A stretch of DNA of 64,000 nt from Jiangella gansuensis DSM 44835 (GTDB lineage: Bacteria; Actinomycetota; Actinomycetes; Jiangellales; Jiangellaceae): NCBI RefSeq assembly GCF_000515395.1, contig NZ_KI911782.1, positions 3,656,606-3,720,605 of the forward strand, read 5' to 3'. The notes under the pieces are model-generated. The model was not told where the DNA came from. It saw only the letters and a program-made list of their open reading frames with translations, and did no database searches. The position numbers and the translations under genes are program-made. Shown here piece after piece: positions 42,261-51,460 of the stretch (positions are counted from its first letter, which is position 1; each line of letters starts with the position of its first letter).

Positions 42261-45200
42261 GTGCTGGTGACCAAACGCTCGCGACGGCGGGCATGGCGGG
42301 TTTTGGCGGTGGCGACCGCGGTGGCCGTCCTGCTCGGAGTGCTCCCGGCGGCCGCGGCAGACCGTGCTTCTGAGCCGGCCGCTCAGCCACCCGCCGAAGC
42401 CGCGACCGACACCGGGCGGTTCGACGAGACCGTCCTCTGGGACTCCGCCGAGGGACCGCACGAGAGCTACCACGTGCAGGGCCTGGCCGTGACGCCCGCC
42501 GACACTATCCTCGCCTTCACCGAAGGCCGGCACGAGGTGTGCGACGCCGGCCCGCGTGACATCGTGCTGCGTCGCAGCACTGACGGAGGCGACACCTGGG
42601 AACCCAGTCGCGTCGTCGTCCCGTCCGACGACGGCCAGTCGTGGGGGAACCCGACCCCCGTCGTCGACGAGGAGACTGGCGAGATCTTCCTGTTCTTCGG
42701 ACTGTCGTTGCTCGATCCCGCCAACATTGGCTGCTCCGGCGACTACCAGGAGATCTACCTGAGCCGCAGCACCGACGACGGCGTCACCTGGAGCTCGCCG
42801 GTGGAGATGGACGAGCTGTTCGCGGGCAACCCCTACGGCTGGACGCTGCACGGTCCCGGCCCCGGCCACGGCATCCAGCTCCAGGACGGCCGCCTGGTCA
42901 TGCAGGTGCTGCACCGGCGCCAGGTCGTCGGCCACACCGTCGCCGAACGGCTCTACGGTGTCTCCGCGATCTACAGCGACGACCACGGCGCCACCTGGCA
43001 GGCCGGCGAACCGATTCCGGTGGACGTCAACTACCCGATCAACGAGAGCCGCATCTACGAGCGCGCGGACGGTGCCATCGCCGTGAACGGGCGGTCCGCG
43101 GCCGGCGGGCACCGGCAGCGCATCGCCGCGGTCAGCACCGACGGCGGCGAGACCTGGTCGGACCCGGTGCACGAGCCGGCCACCGGCCGCTACAACGCCG
43201 TCGACGCAGGATTCCTGCGGTTCGAAGGCGCTGACGGCGTCGGCCGCCTGCTGCACAGCCGCCCGGACTCCGCGCGTCGCGAGAACCTGACCGTCTCGGT
43301 CAGCTACGACGACGGCGCCACCTACCGCTACGACAAGATCGTCAACCCGGGTGCGTCCTACTACTCCGACCTGGCGGTGCTGTCCGACGGCACCATCCTG
43401 CTGTTCTACGGCCGCGACGGCGAGATCCTCGGCTCCCCGGCCCGGCTGGTGATGGCCCGCTTCGACCTGGCCTGGCTGACCGGGGGGCGTGACACCGGCG
43501 ACGATGCGGGGCTCGCCGAGCGGGGCGTCGAACTCGGCGACGTGGCAGGCACAAAGGTCCGGCCGCCCAGCGGCGCGCCCGCGAGCCGCACCGTCACCCC
43601 CGACGTCGCCGGCGGCCACGACGCTGTCGTCACCGGTCAGCCCGAGGCGACCGATGGCGGTTTCGTCCTCGACGGCGACGACCATCTCGAGATCCCGCCG
43701 GCCGATCCGGTCCTGGCCGCCGGCGACGCGTTCACCGCGACCGCCTGGTTCCGGACCGAACAGTCGGAGTCCCAGGCGATCCTGTGGGCGTACGGCTTGG
43801 GCTCGGCGACGCCGCAGTGGTGGCTGCGCGCCGAACCGGGGAGCAACCGGATCCGGGCGCTCGTCGACACCGGCCACGGGACCGCGTCGCTCACCGCGCC
43901 CGGTTCCTATGCCGACGGTGAGTGGCACCACGTGGCGTTGACCAGGGCGGACGGCACCCTGGCGCTCTACGTCGACGGAGCGCCGGTCGCGCAGACGGCC
44001 AGCCCCACCGGATCGTTGTCGTTCGACGCCCGCGACGGCGTCCACGTCGGGCAGCGCCCGGACGGCGAGAACCGGCTCACCGGCGGCATCGACGACGTCC
44101 GGCTCTACGACCGGGCCCTGGCGGCCGGGGAGGTGGCCGCGCTGGCGGCCGGCCGTGGCGAGGCCGGCGGCCCGGCCGGCGCTGTCGTCCACCTGCCGCT
44201 CGACACGACCACGTCGCAGCGGGTGCCGCGGCCGCAACCGGTCGCCGTCGCCGACGGCAACGCTCGCGGTGGTGCCGCTCTGGACTACCAGGCGGGCGAG
44301 CCTGGTGACTACGTGGAGATCCCGTTCCGGCTGCCGCGCGACGAAGGCGCGTTCGAGGTGGCCGTCCGGTACGCCCGGACCTGGGCGAACGGCGAGATCG
44401 AGGTGAGCATCGACGGCGCGGCCCTGCCGACAGGTGTCGTGGACCCCAGCCTGGACAGCGGCTCCGCGTACCAGACATACCAGCACGGCACCGTGGAACT
44501 CGGCCGCGGCCTGCACCGGATCCGGTTCACGCTGGTCGGTCCCGGACGGCTGGGCGGAACCGCGATCGCGGTGGACGAGCTGACACTGATCACCGCGGAG
44601 CACCCGTCCGACGAGGCGCACCGCGATGTCCTCGTCGACGACGAGTCGGTGGGCGCGTTCCGGATGACCGGGACGTGGGGCCGGGCCACCGGCCAGGCCG
44701 GACACCCGTACTTCGGCGTCAGCTACCGCTCCGCACCGGCCGGCACCGGCGACCGCCGGGCCAGCTGGCAGCTCGACGTCCCGGTGGCGGGGGAGTACAA
44801 CGTGCTGGCCTGGTCGGTGGCGCACGCCAACCGTGCCTCCGACGCGCCGTTCACGGTCAACCATGCCGACGGCAGCACCACCGTCGAGATCGACCAGCGC
44901 GGCCAGGCCCGCGCCGTCGGCGACAGCCGGCCCGGCGTCTGGGTTGACCTCGGCCGCTACCGGTTCGAGGCCGGAGCCGCGGGCAGCGTCGAGCTGGCCA
45001 ACGACGCGGACGGGTTCGTCATCGCCGACGCGGTCCTGCTGACCCGCGATTCGGTCCCGGGCCGGACGGCGGACGTGGCGGCCGAGCCGCTGTCGGCATC
45101 GACCGTCCGGGTGACGTGGGCGGCCACCGACGGTGCCGACGGCTACCACGTCGAGCGCCGGGCCGCCGGTGCGCGGCTGTGGGAGTTCGCCGGGCAGACC

Positions 45201-47426
45201 GCGGCCGGGGCCACCGCGCTCGACGTCACCGGGCTGGCGCCGGCCACCGCCTACGAGTTCCGCGTCTACGCCGTCGCCGACACCGAGCCGGGTCGCCCCG
45301 GGCTGGCCGGTACCGCGTCCGCGCCGGTCAGCGCCACCACAGCCGAGGCCGGCGACGGCGAGGGCGACGGCACGCTGGCGCTGAGTGTTCTCTCCAGTCG
45401 GCCGGACGCGGTCTCCGGCGACGACGCGCTCGTGCGGGTGGACGTGGACGCGTCCGTGCCGCTGGACGACGTCGCGGTCACCCTCAACGACGTCGACGTC
45501 ACCGCGTCGTTCACCGCCGACACCGCCGGGCACAGCCTGACCGGCCTGGTCACCGGGCTGCACACCGGTGCGAACGCACTGGCCGCGCAGGCCGGCACGG
45601 AGGCGTCGCGCACCACCCTGGAGCTGACCGGGCACCCGATCGAGGGGCCGGTCTTCTCCGGGCCGCACCAGCCGGTCTTCCGCTGCGGTACCGCGAGCTT
45701 CACGGTGCCGGTGATCGGCGGCACCCTGGGCGCCCCGCTGGACGAGAACTGCTCGATCGCCGACCGGGTCGACTACTTCTACCGCACGACCGGCGACACC
45801 TTCGCGCCGTGGCCCGCCGGCGCCACCGCGTACCCGGCCGACCTCGCCACGACCACCACCAGCGACGGCGCCGAGGTGCCGTTCGTCGTGCGGATGGAGA
45901 CCGGCACGGTCAACCGGGCCGTTTACCAGACCACCGTGCTGCACGATCCGCTCGCCGACCCCGAACCCTCCGCGCAGGCCCCGCCGCCGGCGTGGAACGG
46001 CGGCACCGTGTTCACGCTCGGTGGCGGCTGCACCAGCGGTTGGTACCGGCAGGGCACGAGGACCGGCGGTGTCGACGACCTGTACCTGCTCGGCCAGGGC
46101 TACGGCGTGATGTCGTCGTCGCTCAACGTGTTCGGCAACAACTGCAACGACGTCCTGGCCGCCGAGACCGCGTCGATGGTGAAGGAGCGGTTCATCGAGC
46201 GGTATGGGCCGGTCGACCACGTCATCGGGTTCGGCTGCTCCGGCGGCTCGTACCAGGCCTACCAGATCACCGACAACTACCCGGGGATCTTCGACGGCAT
46301 CATCGTCGGCTGCTCGTTCCCGGACGTCGCCTTCTCGACCGTGCACATGATCACTGACGCCTGGTTGTTGCACAAGTACTTCACCGACAGCGAGTTGGCC
46401 TGGACCGAGGAGCAGCGCCTCGCCGTCACCGGCTTCGGGTCCGACGCGACCCCGGCCGCGGTGGCTCCGGGCGCTCGCCGGATCGACCCGCGCGAGTACT
46501 GCACCATGGTCCCGGCAGCCCAGCGCTACCACCCGGACACCAACCCCACCGGGCTGCGCTGCGGCGTCTACGACCACACCGTGAACGTGTACGGCCGCGA
46601 CCCGGCGACGGGGTTCGCCCGCCGGCCGCTGGACAACGAGGGCATCCAGTACGGCCTGGGCGCGCTGAACTCCGGCGACATCACACCGGAGCAGTTCCTC
46701 GACCTCAACGAGCACATCGGCGGCTTCGACGACGACGCGAACCTCATACCGGAACGGACCAGCGCCGACGTCGAGGCGATCCGCACCGCCTACCGGACCG
46801 GCCGGCTCACCAGCGGCGGCGGCGGATTGGCCGACGTCCCGATCATCGACTACCGCACCTATCGCGACGACAACCCCAACGGTGAGCTGCACGTGCGCTA
46901 CCACACGTTCTCGATGCTGGAGCGGTTGCGGAAGGCCAACGGGACCACGGCGAACCATGTCAGCCTGCTGGAGGACCTGCGCCACGGCGGCTTCACCACC
47001 GCCAGCCCGCTGCTGCAGCACGCGGTCGACCAGCTGGACACGTGGCTGCGCGACCTGGCTGCCGACGACTCCGACGCGCCGCGCATCGACAAGATCGTCG
47101 CCGCCCGCCCGGACACCCTGCTCGAGGGCTGCAACACCCGCGACGCCGAGCCGGTGTTCGTCGCCGAGACCCTGGACGGCGACCCCGCGGGCGAGTGCGA
47201 GCAGCTGTACCCGACGGCGTCGTTCCCGCGCGCCGTTGCGGGCGAGAGCGTCGCCTCCGACGTCGTCAAGTGCCAGCGGGCCGCCCCGCGGCGCGAGGAC
47301 TACGACGTCGACTGGACCGATGAGCAGTGGCACCGGTTGACGACGGTGTTCGCCGACGGCGTCTGCGATTATTCGCGGCCGGGTGTGGAGCAGCAGGGCC
47401 TGGCCGGGACCTGGCTGCGGTTCTGA
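42261..47426 (+). CDS. Secreted sialidase-like/LamG/Fn3/DUF6351 fusion protein
   Basis: 1721 residues. Signal peptide (AWRVLAVATAVAVLLGVLPAAA). GH33-like propeller (about 50-405) with LAFTEGRHEVCDAGPRDIVLRRS and five Asp boxes (STDGGDTW, STDDGVTW, SDDHGATW, STDGGETW, YDDGATY). LamG-type domain (about 470-630), two beta-sandwich/CBM-like domains (about 640-780 and 795-935), Fn3 (about 936-1028) and a DUF6351 module (about 1037-1721; LSVLSSRPDAVSGDDALVRV, SGPHQPVFRCGTA, nucleophile elbow GFGCSGGSYQA). The last is probably an alpha/beta-hydrolase esterase or amidase of unknown substrate. GTG 42261 is chosen for the GGGAGG 5 nt upstream. Fusion suggests one enzyme that removes an ester and a terminal sugar. 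Confidence 0.75.
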   Translation: MLVTKRSRRRAWRVLAVATAVAVLLGVLPAAAADRASEPAAQPPAEAATDTGRFDETVLWDSAEGPHESYHVQGLAVTPADTILAFTEGRHEVCDAGPRDIVLRRSTDGGDTWEPSRVVVPSDDGQSWGNPTPVVDEETGEIFLFFGLSLLDPANIGCSGDYQEIYLSRSTDDGVTWSSPVEMDELFAGNPYGWTLHGPGPGHGIQLQDGRLVMQVLHRRQVVGHTVAERLYGVSAIYSDDHGATWQAGEPIPVDVNYPINESRIYERADGAIAVNGRSAAGGHRQRIAAVSTDGGETWSDPVHEPATGRYNAVDAGFLRFEGADGVGRLLHSRPDSARRENLTVSVSYDDGATYRYDKIVNPGASYYSDLAVLSDGTILLFYGRDGEILGSPARLVMARFDLAWLTGGRDTGDDAGLAERGVELGDVAGTKVRPPSGAPASRTVTPDVAGGHDAVVTGQPEATDGGFVLDGDDHLEIPPADPVLAAGDAFTATAWFRTEQSESQAILWAYGLGSATPQWWLRAEPGSNRIRALVDTGHGTASLTAPGSYADGEWHHVALTRADGTLALYVDGAPVAQTASPTGSLSFDARDGVHVGQRPDGENRLTGGIDDVRLYDRALAAGEVAALAAGRGEAGGPAGAVVHLPLDTTTSQRVPRPQPVAVADGNARGGAALDYQAGEPGDYVEIPFRLPRDEGAFEVAVRYARTWANGEIEVSIDGAALPTGVVDPSLDSGSAYQTYQHGTVELGRGLHRIRFTLVGPGRLGGTAIAVDELTLITAEHPSDEAHRDVLVDDESVGAFRMTGTWGRATGQAGHPYFGVSYRSAPAGTGDRRASWQLDVPVAGEYNVLAWSVAHANRASDAPFTVNHADGSTTVEIDQRGQARAVGDSRPGVWVDLGRYRFEAGAAGSVELANDADGFVIADAVLLTRDSVPGRTADVAAEPLSASTVRVTWAATDGADGYHVERRAAGARLWEFAGQTAAGATALDVTGLAPATAYEFRVYAVADTEPGRPGLAGTASAPVSATTAEAGDGEGDGTLALSVLSSRPDAVSGDDALVRVDVDASVPLDDVAVTLNDVDVTASFTADTAGHSLTGLVTGLHTGANALAAQAGTEASRTTLELTGHPIEGPVFSGPHQPVFRCGTASFTVPVIGGTLGAPLDENCSIADRVDYFYRTTGDTFAPWPAGATAYPADLATTTTSDGAEVPFVVRMETGTVNRAVYQTTVLHDPLADPEPSAQAPPPAWNGGTVFTLGGGCTSGWYRQGTRTGGVDDLYLLGQGYGVMSSSLNVFGNNCNDVLAAETASMVKERFIERYGPVDHVIGFGCSGGSYQAYQITDNYPGIFDGIIVGCSFPDVAFSTVHMITDAWLLHKYFTDSELAWTEEQRLAVTGFGSDATPAAVAPGARRIDPREYCTMVPAAQRYHPDTNPTGLRCGVYDHTVNVYGRDPATGFARRPLDNEGIQYGLGALNSGDITPEQFLDLNEHIGGFDDDANLIPERTSADVEAIRTAYRTGRLTSGGGGLADVPIIDYRTYRDDNPNGELHVRYHTFSMLERLRKANGTTANHVSLLEDLRHGGFTTASPLLQHAVDQLDTWLRDLAADDSDAPRIDKIVAARPDTLLEGCNTRDAEPVFVAETLDGDPAGECEQLYPTASFPRAVAGESVASDVVKCQRAAPRREDYDVDWTDEQWHRLTTVFADGVCDYSRPGVEQQGLAGTWLRF

Positions 47427-47489
47427 CGACGTCAGCTCCGGGCCGGACGGCACCGATGAGTTCCGCGCGATGTGCCAGTCTGTTCCGGT

Positions 47490-48620
47490 ATGACGGACGG
47501 CGAGGTCCAGGCACGGGTGCAGGCGGCGATCGACCGCCGGGTGCGCGACGGTTCCGAGGTGGGGCTCCAGGTCGCCGTGCTGCGGCACGGGCGGGTCGTC
47601 GTCGACGCCGTGGCGGGCCACCGTGACGCCGAGCGCCGGCACCCCGTCGAGCCGGGGACGCTGTTCCACGCCGCCTCCGCCGCCAAGGGCATCGCCGCCA
47701 CAGTGGCGCATGTGCTGGTGGAGCGCGGCGTGGCCGGCTACGACCTGCGAGTCGCCGATGTCTGGCCCGAGTTCGCCCGGCACGGCAAGGACCAGGTGAC
47801 GCTGCGGCACATTCTGCTGCACACGGCGGGCGTGCCGGCGCCGCCGTACGACACCACGATCGAGGACTTGTGCGACTGGGACCACATGTGCCGGGTCTTG
47901 GCCGACACCGAACCGTGGTGGCCGGCCGGTACCCGCTTCGGCTACCACGCACAGACGTTCGGCTTCCTGCTCGGCGAGACAGTGCGGCGAGCAACAGGAC
48001 GGACGTTGTCCTGGTGGCTGCGCGACACCGTCACCGGCCCGCTCGGCGTCGTCGACGAGGTGCACTTCGGCGTCCCCGAGACACTGCTGTCCCGGGTCGC
48101 GTACCAGCACGCCGCGAACGGAGCCCCGGTGCCGCAGCCACCGGCCGGTTCACCGGCGGACCGCGCGAACCCGCCGGGCATCCGGCCAGACGCGTCCCGG
48201 GCCAACCGGCGCGACCTGCTCACCGCACCGATCATCTCCAGCGGCACCATGAGCGCCCGAGGCGCCGCCCGCGTCTACGCCGCCCTGCTCGGCCACGTCG
48301 ACGACGTACGGCTGGTGTCGGAGCGGCGGCTGCGTGAGCTCGCGACCGTCGTCTACGAAGGCCCGGACGAGGTCATGGACGTGCCCTCCGCTTGGGCCTT
48401 CGGCTACAGCCCGGCACGACCGGGCGCGGTGCCGTCGCGGCCGGGCTCCACCTTCGGCATGGCCGGCTCCAACGGCTCGGCCGCCTACGCCGACATCGAG
48501 ACCGGGGTGGCAGTGGCGGTAATGCGCAACCAGGTCAGCCCGGACTGGTCGGCCGCGGCCGAGATCGACGGCATCATCGCCGACACCATCAGCGGCGACC
48601 CACCAGAGGAGAGCTCATGA
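47490..48620 (+). CDS. Beta-lactamase-fold serine hydrolase
   Basis: 376 residues of the class C beta-lactamase/esterase family: SxxK as HAASAAKGIAA (Ser about 65), YxN-type tyrosine in RFGYHAQTFGFLLGE (about 155), and a late GSNGSAAYADIETGVAVAVMRN. LLHTAGVPAPP and WWPAGTRFGYH are typical. No signal peptide, so a cytoplasmic esterase is likelier than a secreted beta-lactamase. ATG 47490. Its stop overlaps the PPOX gene by 4 bp. Confidence 0.83.
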   Translation: MTDGEVQARVQAAIDRRVRDGSEVGLQVAVLRHGRVVVDAVAGHRDAERRHPVEPGTLFHAASAAKGIAATVAHVLVERGVAGYDLRVADVWPEFARHGKDQVTLRHILLHTAGVPAPPYDTTIEDLCDWDHMCRVLADTEPWWPAGTRFGYHAQTFGFLLGETVRRATGRTLSWWLRDTVTGPLGVVDEVHFGVPETLLSRVAYQHAANGAPVPQPPAGSPADRANPPGIRPDASRANRRDLLTAPIISSGTMSARGAARVYAALLGHVDDVRLVSERRLRELATVVYEGPDEVMDVPSAWAFGYSPARPGAVPSRPGSTFGMAGSNGSAAYADIETGVAVAVMRNQVSPDWSAAAEIDGIIADTISGDPPEESS

Positions 48621-49141
48621 AAGACCCGGTGACCCGACTCGACGAGCGGTTCAGCGAACCCGGCGCCACCGCGACGACATGGGACCAGGCACGCGCGGTG
48701 CTCGAAGCGGCCCAGCTCAGCTGGATCTCGACCGTGCGCGCCGACGGACGGCCGCACGTGACGCCCCTCGTCGCGGTGTGGCTCGACGGAGCGATGCACT
48801 TCAGCACCGGCCCGGACGAACAGAAGGCCGTGAACCTGGCCGCGAATCCCGGGGTTGTCCTGACCACCGGCTGCGACTCCTGGGACCGAGGGCTCGACGT
48901 CATGGTCGAGGGCACCGCCCGCCGCGTCACCGACCGGGCGCGGCTCGACCGGCTCGCGGCGGCCTGGCGGACGAAATGGGACGGTAGCTGGCGGTTCGAG
49001 GCTACCGACGAAGGGTTCCGCCACGAGGACGGCGCCACGGCACACGTCTACGCCGTCGAGCCGGCCAAGGTGCTGGCCTTCGGCAAGGGCACCTTCAGCC
49101 ACACCCGGCACCTGCCGGGACCGAACGACCACTCCCGGTGA
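48617..49141 (+). CDS. Pyridoxamine-5'-phosphate-oxidase-fold protein
   Basis: 174 residues with the split-barrel FMN/F420 fold (LSWISTVRADGRPHVTPLVAVWLDGAMHFSTGPDEQKAVNLAANPGVVLTTG). Members in actinobacteria are often F420- or flavin-dependent reductases. Co-translated with the serine hydrolase (ATGA overlap). Ends in the left arm of the repeat hairpin. Confidence 0.83.
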   Translation: MKDPVTRLDERFSEPGATATTWDQARAVLEAAQLSWISTVRADGRPHVTPLVAVWLDGAMHFSTGPDEQKAVNLAANPGVVLTTGCDSWDRGLDVMVEGTARRVTDRARLDRLAAAWRTKWDGSWRFEATDEGFRHEDGATAHVYAVEPAKVLAFGKGTFSHTRHLPGPNDHSR

Positions 49142-49187
49142 TCATGTTCCCTCGCGGTCCGTATGCGCCCGCGAGGGAACATGATCA
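49139..49187. terminator. Second copy of the TGATCATGTTCCCTCGCGG hairpin
   Basis: Perfect 19-bp arms 49139-49157 and 49169-49187, identical to the hairpin at 453-508 but with a different 11-nt loop. Lies between convergent PPOX (+) and DUF6703-like (-) genes. Confidence 0.78.
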
Positions 49188-49201
49188 CCGGACGTGTCCC
49201 G

Positions 49202-49612
49202 TCAGGGCAGCCAACCGGCGGCCCGCGACACCACCAGCGCCGCCATCCCGACGATCACCGCGGTGCGCACCAGCCGCGAACCCGGCGTCAGCCGCGGCCA
49301 CGCCAGCAGCAGCAACCACGCCAGGAACAGCACCACCACGCCGAGCAGGATCGGACCGACCGGCGACGGGGCCAGCAAGCCACCCAGCAACAAGCCACCG
49401 GTGAGAATGCCCAGCAGCCACTTCGGCAGGGCCGTGAGCCGCACCAAGGCCGGATAACTCACTGCCTCGAGGCGCCTGCGCAGGCTCGCCTTCGGCGGCG
49501 GCCCGGCCGGCGCGGGACGGCGGCTACTACCCGGACGCGGCGCGCGTGAGCCCGCGCCCGGCGCGGCGGGCCGGCGGTTCGGAGTACGGCGCGGCTGGCG
49601 GTTCTGCGGCAC
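49202..49612 (-). CDS. DUF6703-like small membrane protein
   Basis: 136 residues. Residues 1-45 are basic and Pro-rich (PQNRQPRRTPNRRPAAPGAG), followed by three predicted helices (LPKWLLGILTGGLLLGGLL, PVGPILLGVVVLFLAWLLLLAWP, LVRTAVIVGMAALVVSRAAG). Matches the actinobacterial DUF6703 style; function unknown. GTG 49612 is chosen because AAGGA lies 7 nt upstream; longer in-frame starts lack this and overlap the divergent ABM gene region. Confidence 0.65.
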   Translation of the reverse strand: MPQNRQPRRTPNRRPAAPGAGSRAPRPGSSRRPAPAGPPPKASLRRRLEAVSYPALVRLTALPKWLLGILTGGLLLGGLLAPSPVGPILLGVVVLFLAWLLLLAWPRLTPGSRLVRTAVIVGMAALVVSRAAGWLP

Positions 49613-49725
49613 TGGAGATCCTTCGAGGCGGGCGACGTCACCGAGCATCGTACGGTGGTACGCCGCCATACTGCTCCATGGCTCTGACAGAGTCGAGCCA
49701 GAGCGCACGCACGGAAAGGATCACG

Positions 49726-50148
49726 ATGCTGGTCGTCACCCGGTACCGGGTACCGCCCGAGGACGCGGTGTCCTTCCGCGACCGAGCCCATCGCGCCCTG
49801 GAAGTGCTGGCCGGCCGGCCCGGCTGGCGCGGCGGCCACATCGGCCGGGCGGCCGACGACCCCACCCTGTGGGTGGTCACCAGCGAGTGGGAGAACGTGG
49901 GCTCCTACCGGCGCGCACTGTCCTCGTACGAAGCCAAACTCGAAGCGGTGCCACTGCTGTCGCTCGCCGTCGACGAGCCGACCGCGTTCGAAGTGGTCGC
50001 CACCCTGCCCGCCGCCGGCGGCGCCAGCGGCGGAACGGTCGGAGCCGTACGAGCCGCCGACGCCGACGACATCGGGCTCGGCGCCGCCGCCAGCCCCGTC
50101 GTCCCCACGGATTTCGACCCGCCCTCGGGCGAAGGATCGGCCCCGTGA
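49726..50148 (+). CDS. Antibiotic-biosynthesis-monooxygenase (ABM) domain protein
   Basis: 140 residues; a ferredoxin-like ABM domain (about 1-95; MLVVTRYRVPPEDAVSFRDRAHRALEVLAGRPGWRGGHIGRAADDPTLWVVTSEW) plus an Ala/Gly-rich tail (100-140) of unknown use. ABM proteins include heme-degrading and quinone monooxygenases. ATG 49726 follows GGAAAGGA. Overlaps the next gene by 4 bp. Confidence 0.8.
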   Translation: MLVVTRYRVPPEDAVSFRDRAHRALEVLAGRPGWRGGHIGRAADDPTLWVVTSEWENVGSYRRALSSYEAKLEAVPLLSLAVDEPTAFEVVATLPAAGGASGGTVGAVRAADADDIGLGAAASPVVPTDFDPPSGEGSAP

Positions 50149-51377
50149 CCGGCGCCCACCTGCATACCGAAGCCGCCGATTCGTTGCCGGTCGGGCGGCA
50201 CGTCCGCAACCTCGTGCTCGGGGTGCTCATCCCGCTCGTGCTCGCCACCATCGCCGGGCTGATCGTGCTGTGGCCTTCCGGCGACCGGCCCAGCATCGAG
50301 ACCGGTGAGCGCACCGACGCCACCATCCTGTCCGTCGGCCCGTGCACGGACATCGTCGACGCACCGCCCCCACCCGAAGGCGAGGACGGCGGGCAGACCG
50401 CCGACCAGTGCCGCGAGGCCGTCGTCCGGGTCGACGCCGGAGCCGACGAGGGTGCGGAGACGGTCGTGCCGCTGCCGTTCGGCCTCGGCGCCCCGGAGTT
50501 CGAGGAAGGCGACGCCGTCGTGCTCGGCGCCATCCCGGACGCGCCGATCGAGAGCCGCTACGAGGTCCTCGACTTCCAGCGCGACCTGCCGCTCATCTGG
50601 CTCGCGGCAGTCTTCGCCGTCGCCGTCGTCGTGCTGTCCGGCTGGAAGGGCCTGGCCGCACTGGGCGGTCTCGGTGTGTCCATGGTCGTGTTGCTGGTGT
50701 TCGTGCTGCCGGCGCTGCTGACCGGTCAGGCGCCGCTACCGGTCGCGGTGGTGGGCGCGTCGGTCATCATGATCGTCACGCTGTACCTCGCACACGGAGT
50801 GTCGATGCGTACCTCCGTCGCGCTCATCGGGACGCTGATCAGTCTCTCGCTCACCGGGCTGCTGGGCGCGCTGTTCACGTCCGTGGCGCACTTCACCGGG
50901 CTGTCGGGCGAGGCGACGTCGTACCTCGGCACCGTCAACACCGAGATCGACGTGCGCGGGCTCCTGCTCGCCGGTCTCGTCATCGGTGCGCTGGGCGTGC
51001 TCGACGACGTGACGGTGACGCAGAGCGCGGCGGTGTGGGAGCTCGCCGCCGCGGACCCGACGTCGTCGCGGCGCACGCTGCTGGCCGCCGGCATGCGCAT
51101 CGGCCGCGAGCACGTCGCCGCCACCGTCAACACACTGGTGCTCGCGTACGTCGGCGCGTCGCTGCCGCTGCTCATGCTGTTCACCGTCATGGAGCAAGGG
51201 CTCGCGAACGTGATCACCATCGAGGCCGTCGCCCAGGAGGTCGTGCGTGCCCTCGTGGGCGGGCTCGGCATCATCGCCGCGGTCCCGGTCACCACCGGGC
51301 TGGCCGTGCTCGCGGTGCGCGGGCGCACTCACCGCCCGGCCGGGCGCCGGGCCGCGCGAACACCGTCGTCGGCATGA
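50145..51377 (+). CDS. YibE/F family multipass membrane protein
   Basis: 410 residues. N-terminal helix (VLGVLIPLVLATIAGLIVLW), an extracytoplasmic domain (about 45-145; TDATILSVGPCTDIV, QCREAVVRV), then seven or so helices (about 148-390) with the family core LDDVTVTQSAAVWELA (about 286) and YVGASLPLLMLF. Function unresolved in the literature; sometimes linked to export. GTG 50145. Translationally coupled to the ABM gene. Confidence 0.85.
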   Translation: MTGAHLHTEAADSLPVGRHVRNLVLGVLIPLVLATIAGLIVLWPSGDRPSIETGERTDATILSVGPCTDIVDAPPPPEGEDGGQTADQCREAVVRVDAGADEGAETVVPLPFGLGAPEFEEGDAVVLGAIPDAPIESRYEVLDFQRDLPLIWLAAVFAVAVVVLSGWKGLAALGGLGVSMVVLLVFVLPALLTGQAPLPVAVVGASVIMIVTLYLAHGVSMRTSVALIGTLISLSLTGLLGALFTSVAHFTGLSGEATSYLGTVNTEIDVRGLLLAGLVIGALGVLDDVTVTQSAAVWELAAADPTSSRRTLLAAGMRIGREHVAATVNTLVLAYVGASLPLLMLFTVMEQGLANVITIEAVAQEVVRALVGGLGIIAAVPVTTGLAVLAVRGRTHRPAGRRAARTPSSA

Positions 51378-51378
51378 C

Positions 51379-51409
51379 GACGACACCCGCGCGAGCAGCT
51401 GGTGTCGTC
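51379..51409 (+). terminator. Hairpin after the yibE/F-like gene
   Basis: GACGACACC (51379-51387) pairs with GGTGTCGTC (51401-51409), 2 bp after the stop codon and before glyS. Short stem, no U-tract. Confidence 0.5.
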
Positions 51410-51460
51410 TAGGCTCGAACCTTGACCTGCCGCCGACACCCGGGATAGGAGTGACCGCCC

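Noticed and set aside
41724-48110. A minus-strand open frame of more than 2100 codons across the sialidase-like and neighbouring genes
   Set aside because: High GC content leaves few stop codons in the antisense frame. The translation is low-complexity with no domain, and the plus strand holds clear conserved proteins.
47490-48620. Annotation as a resistance beta-lactamase
   Set aside because: No signal peptide and no class C KTG-type close; the sequence fits the broad serine esterase/hydrolase family.
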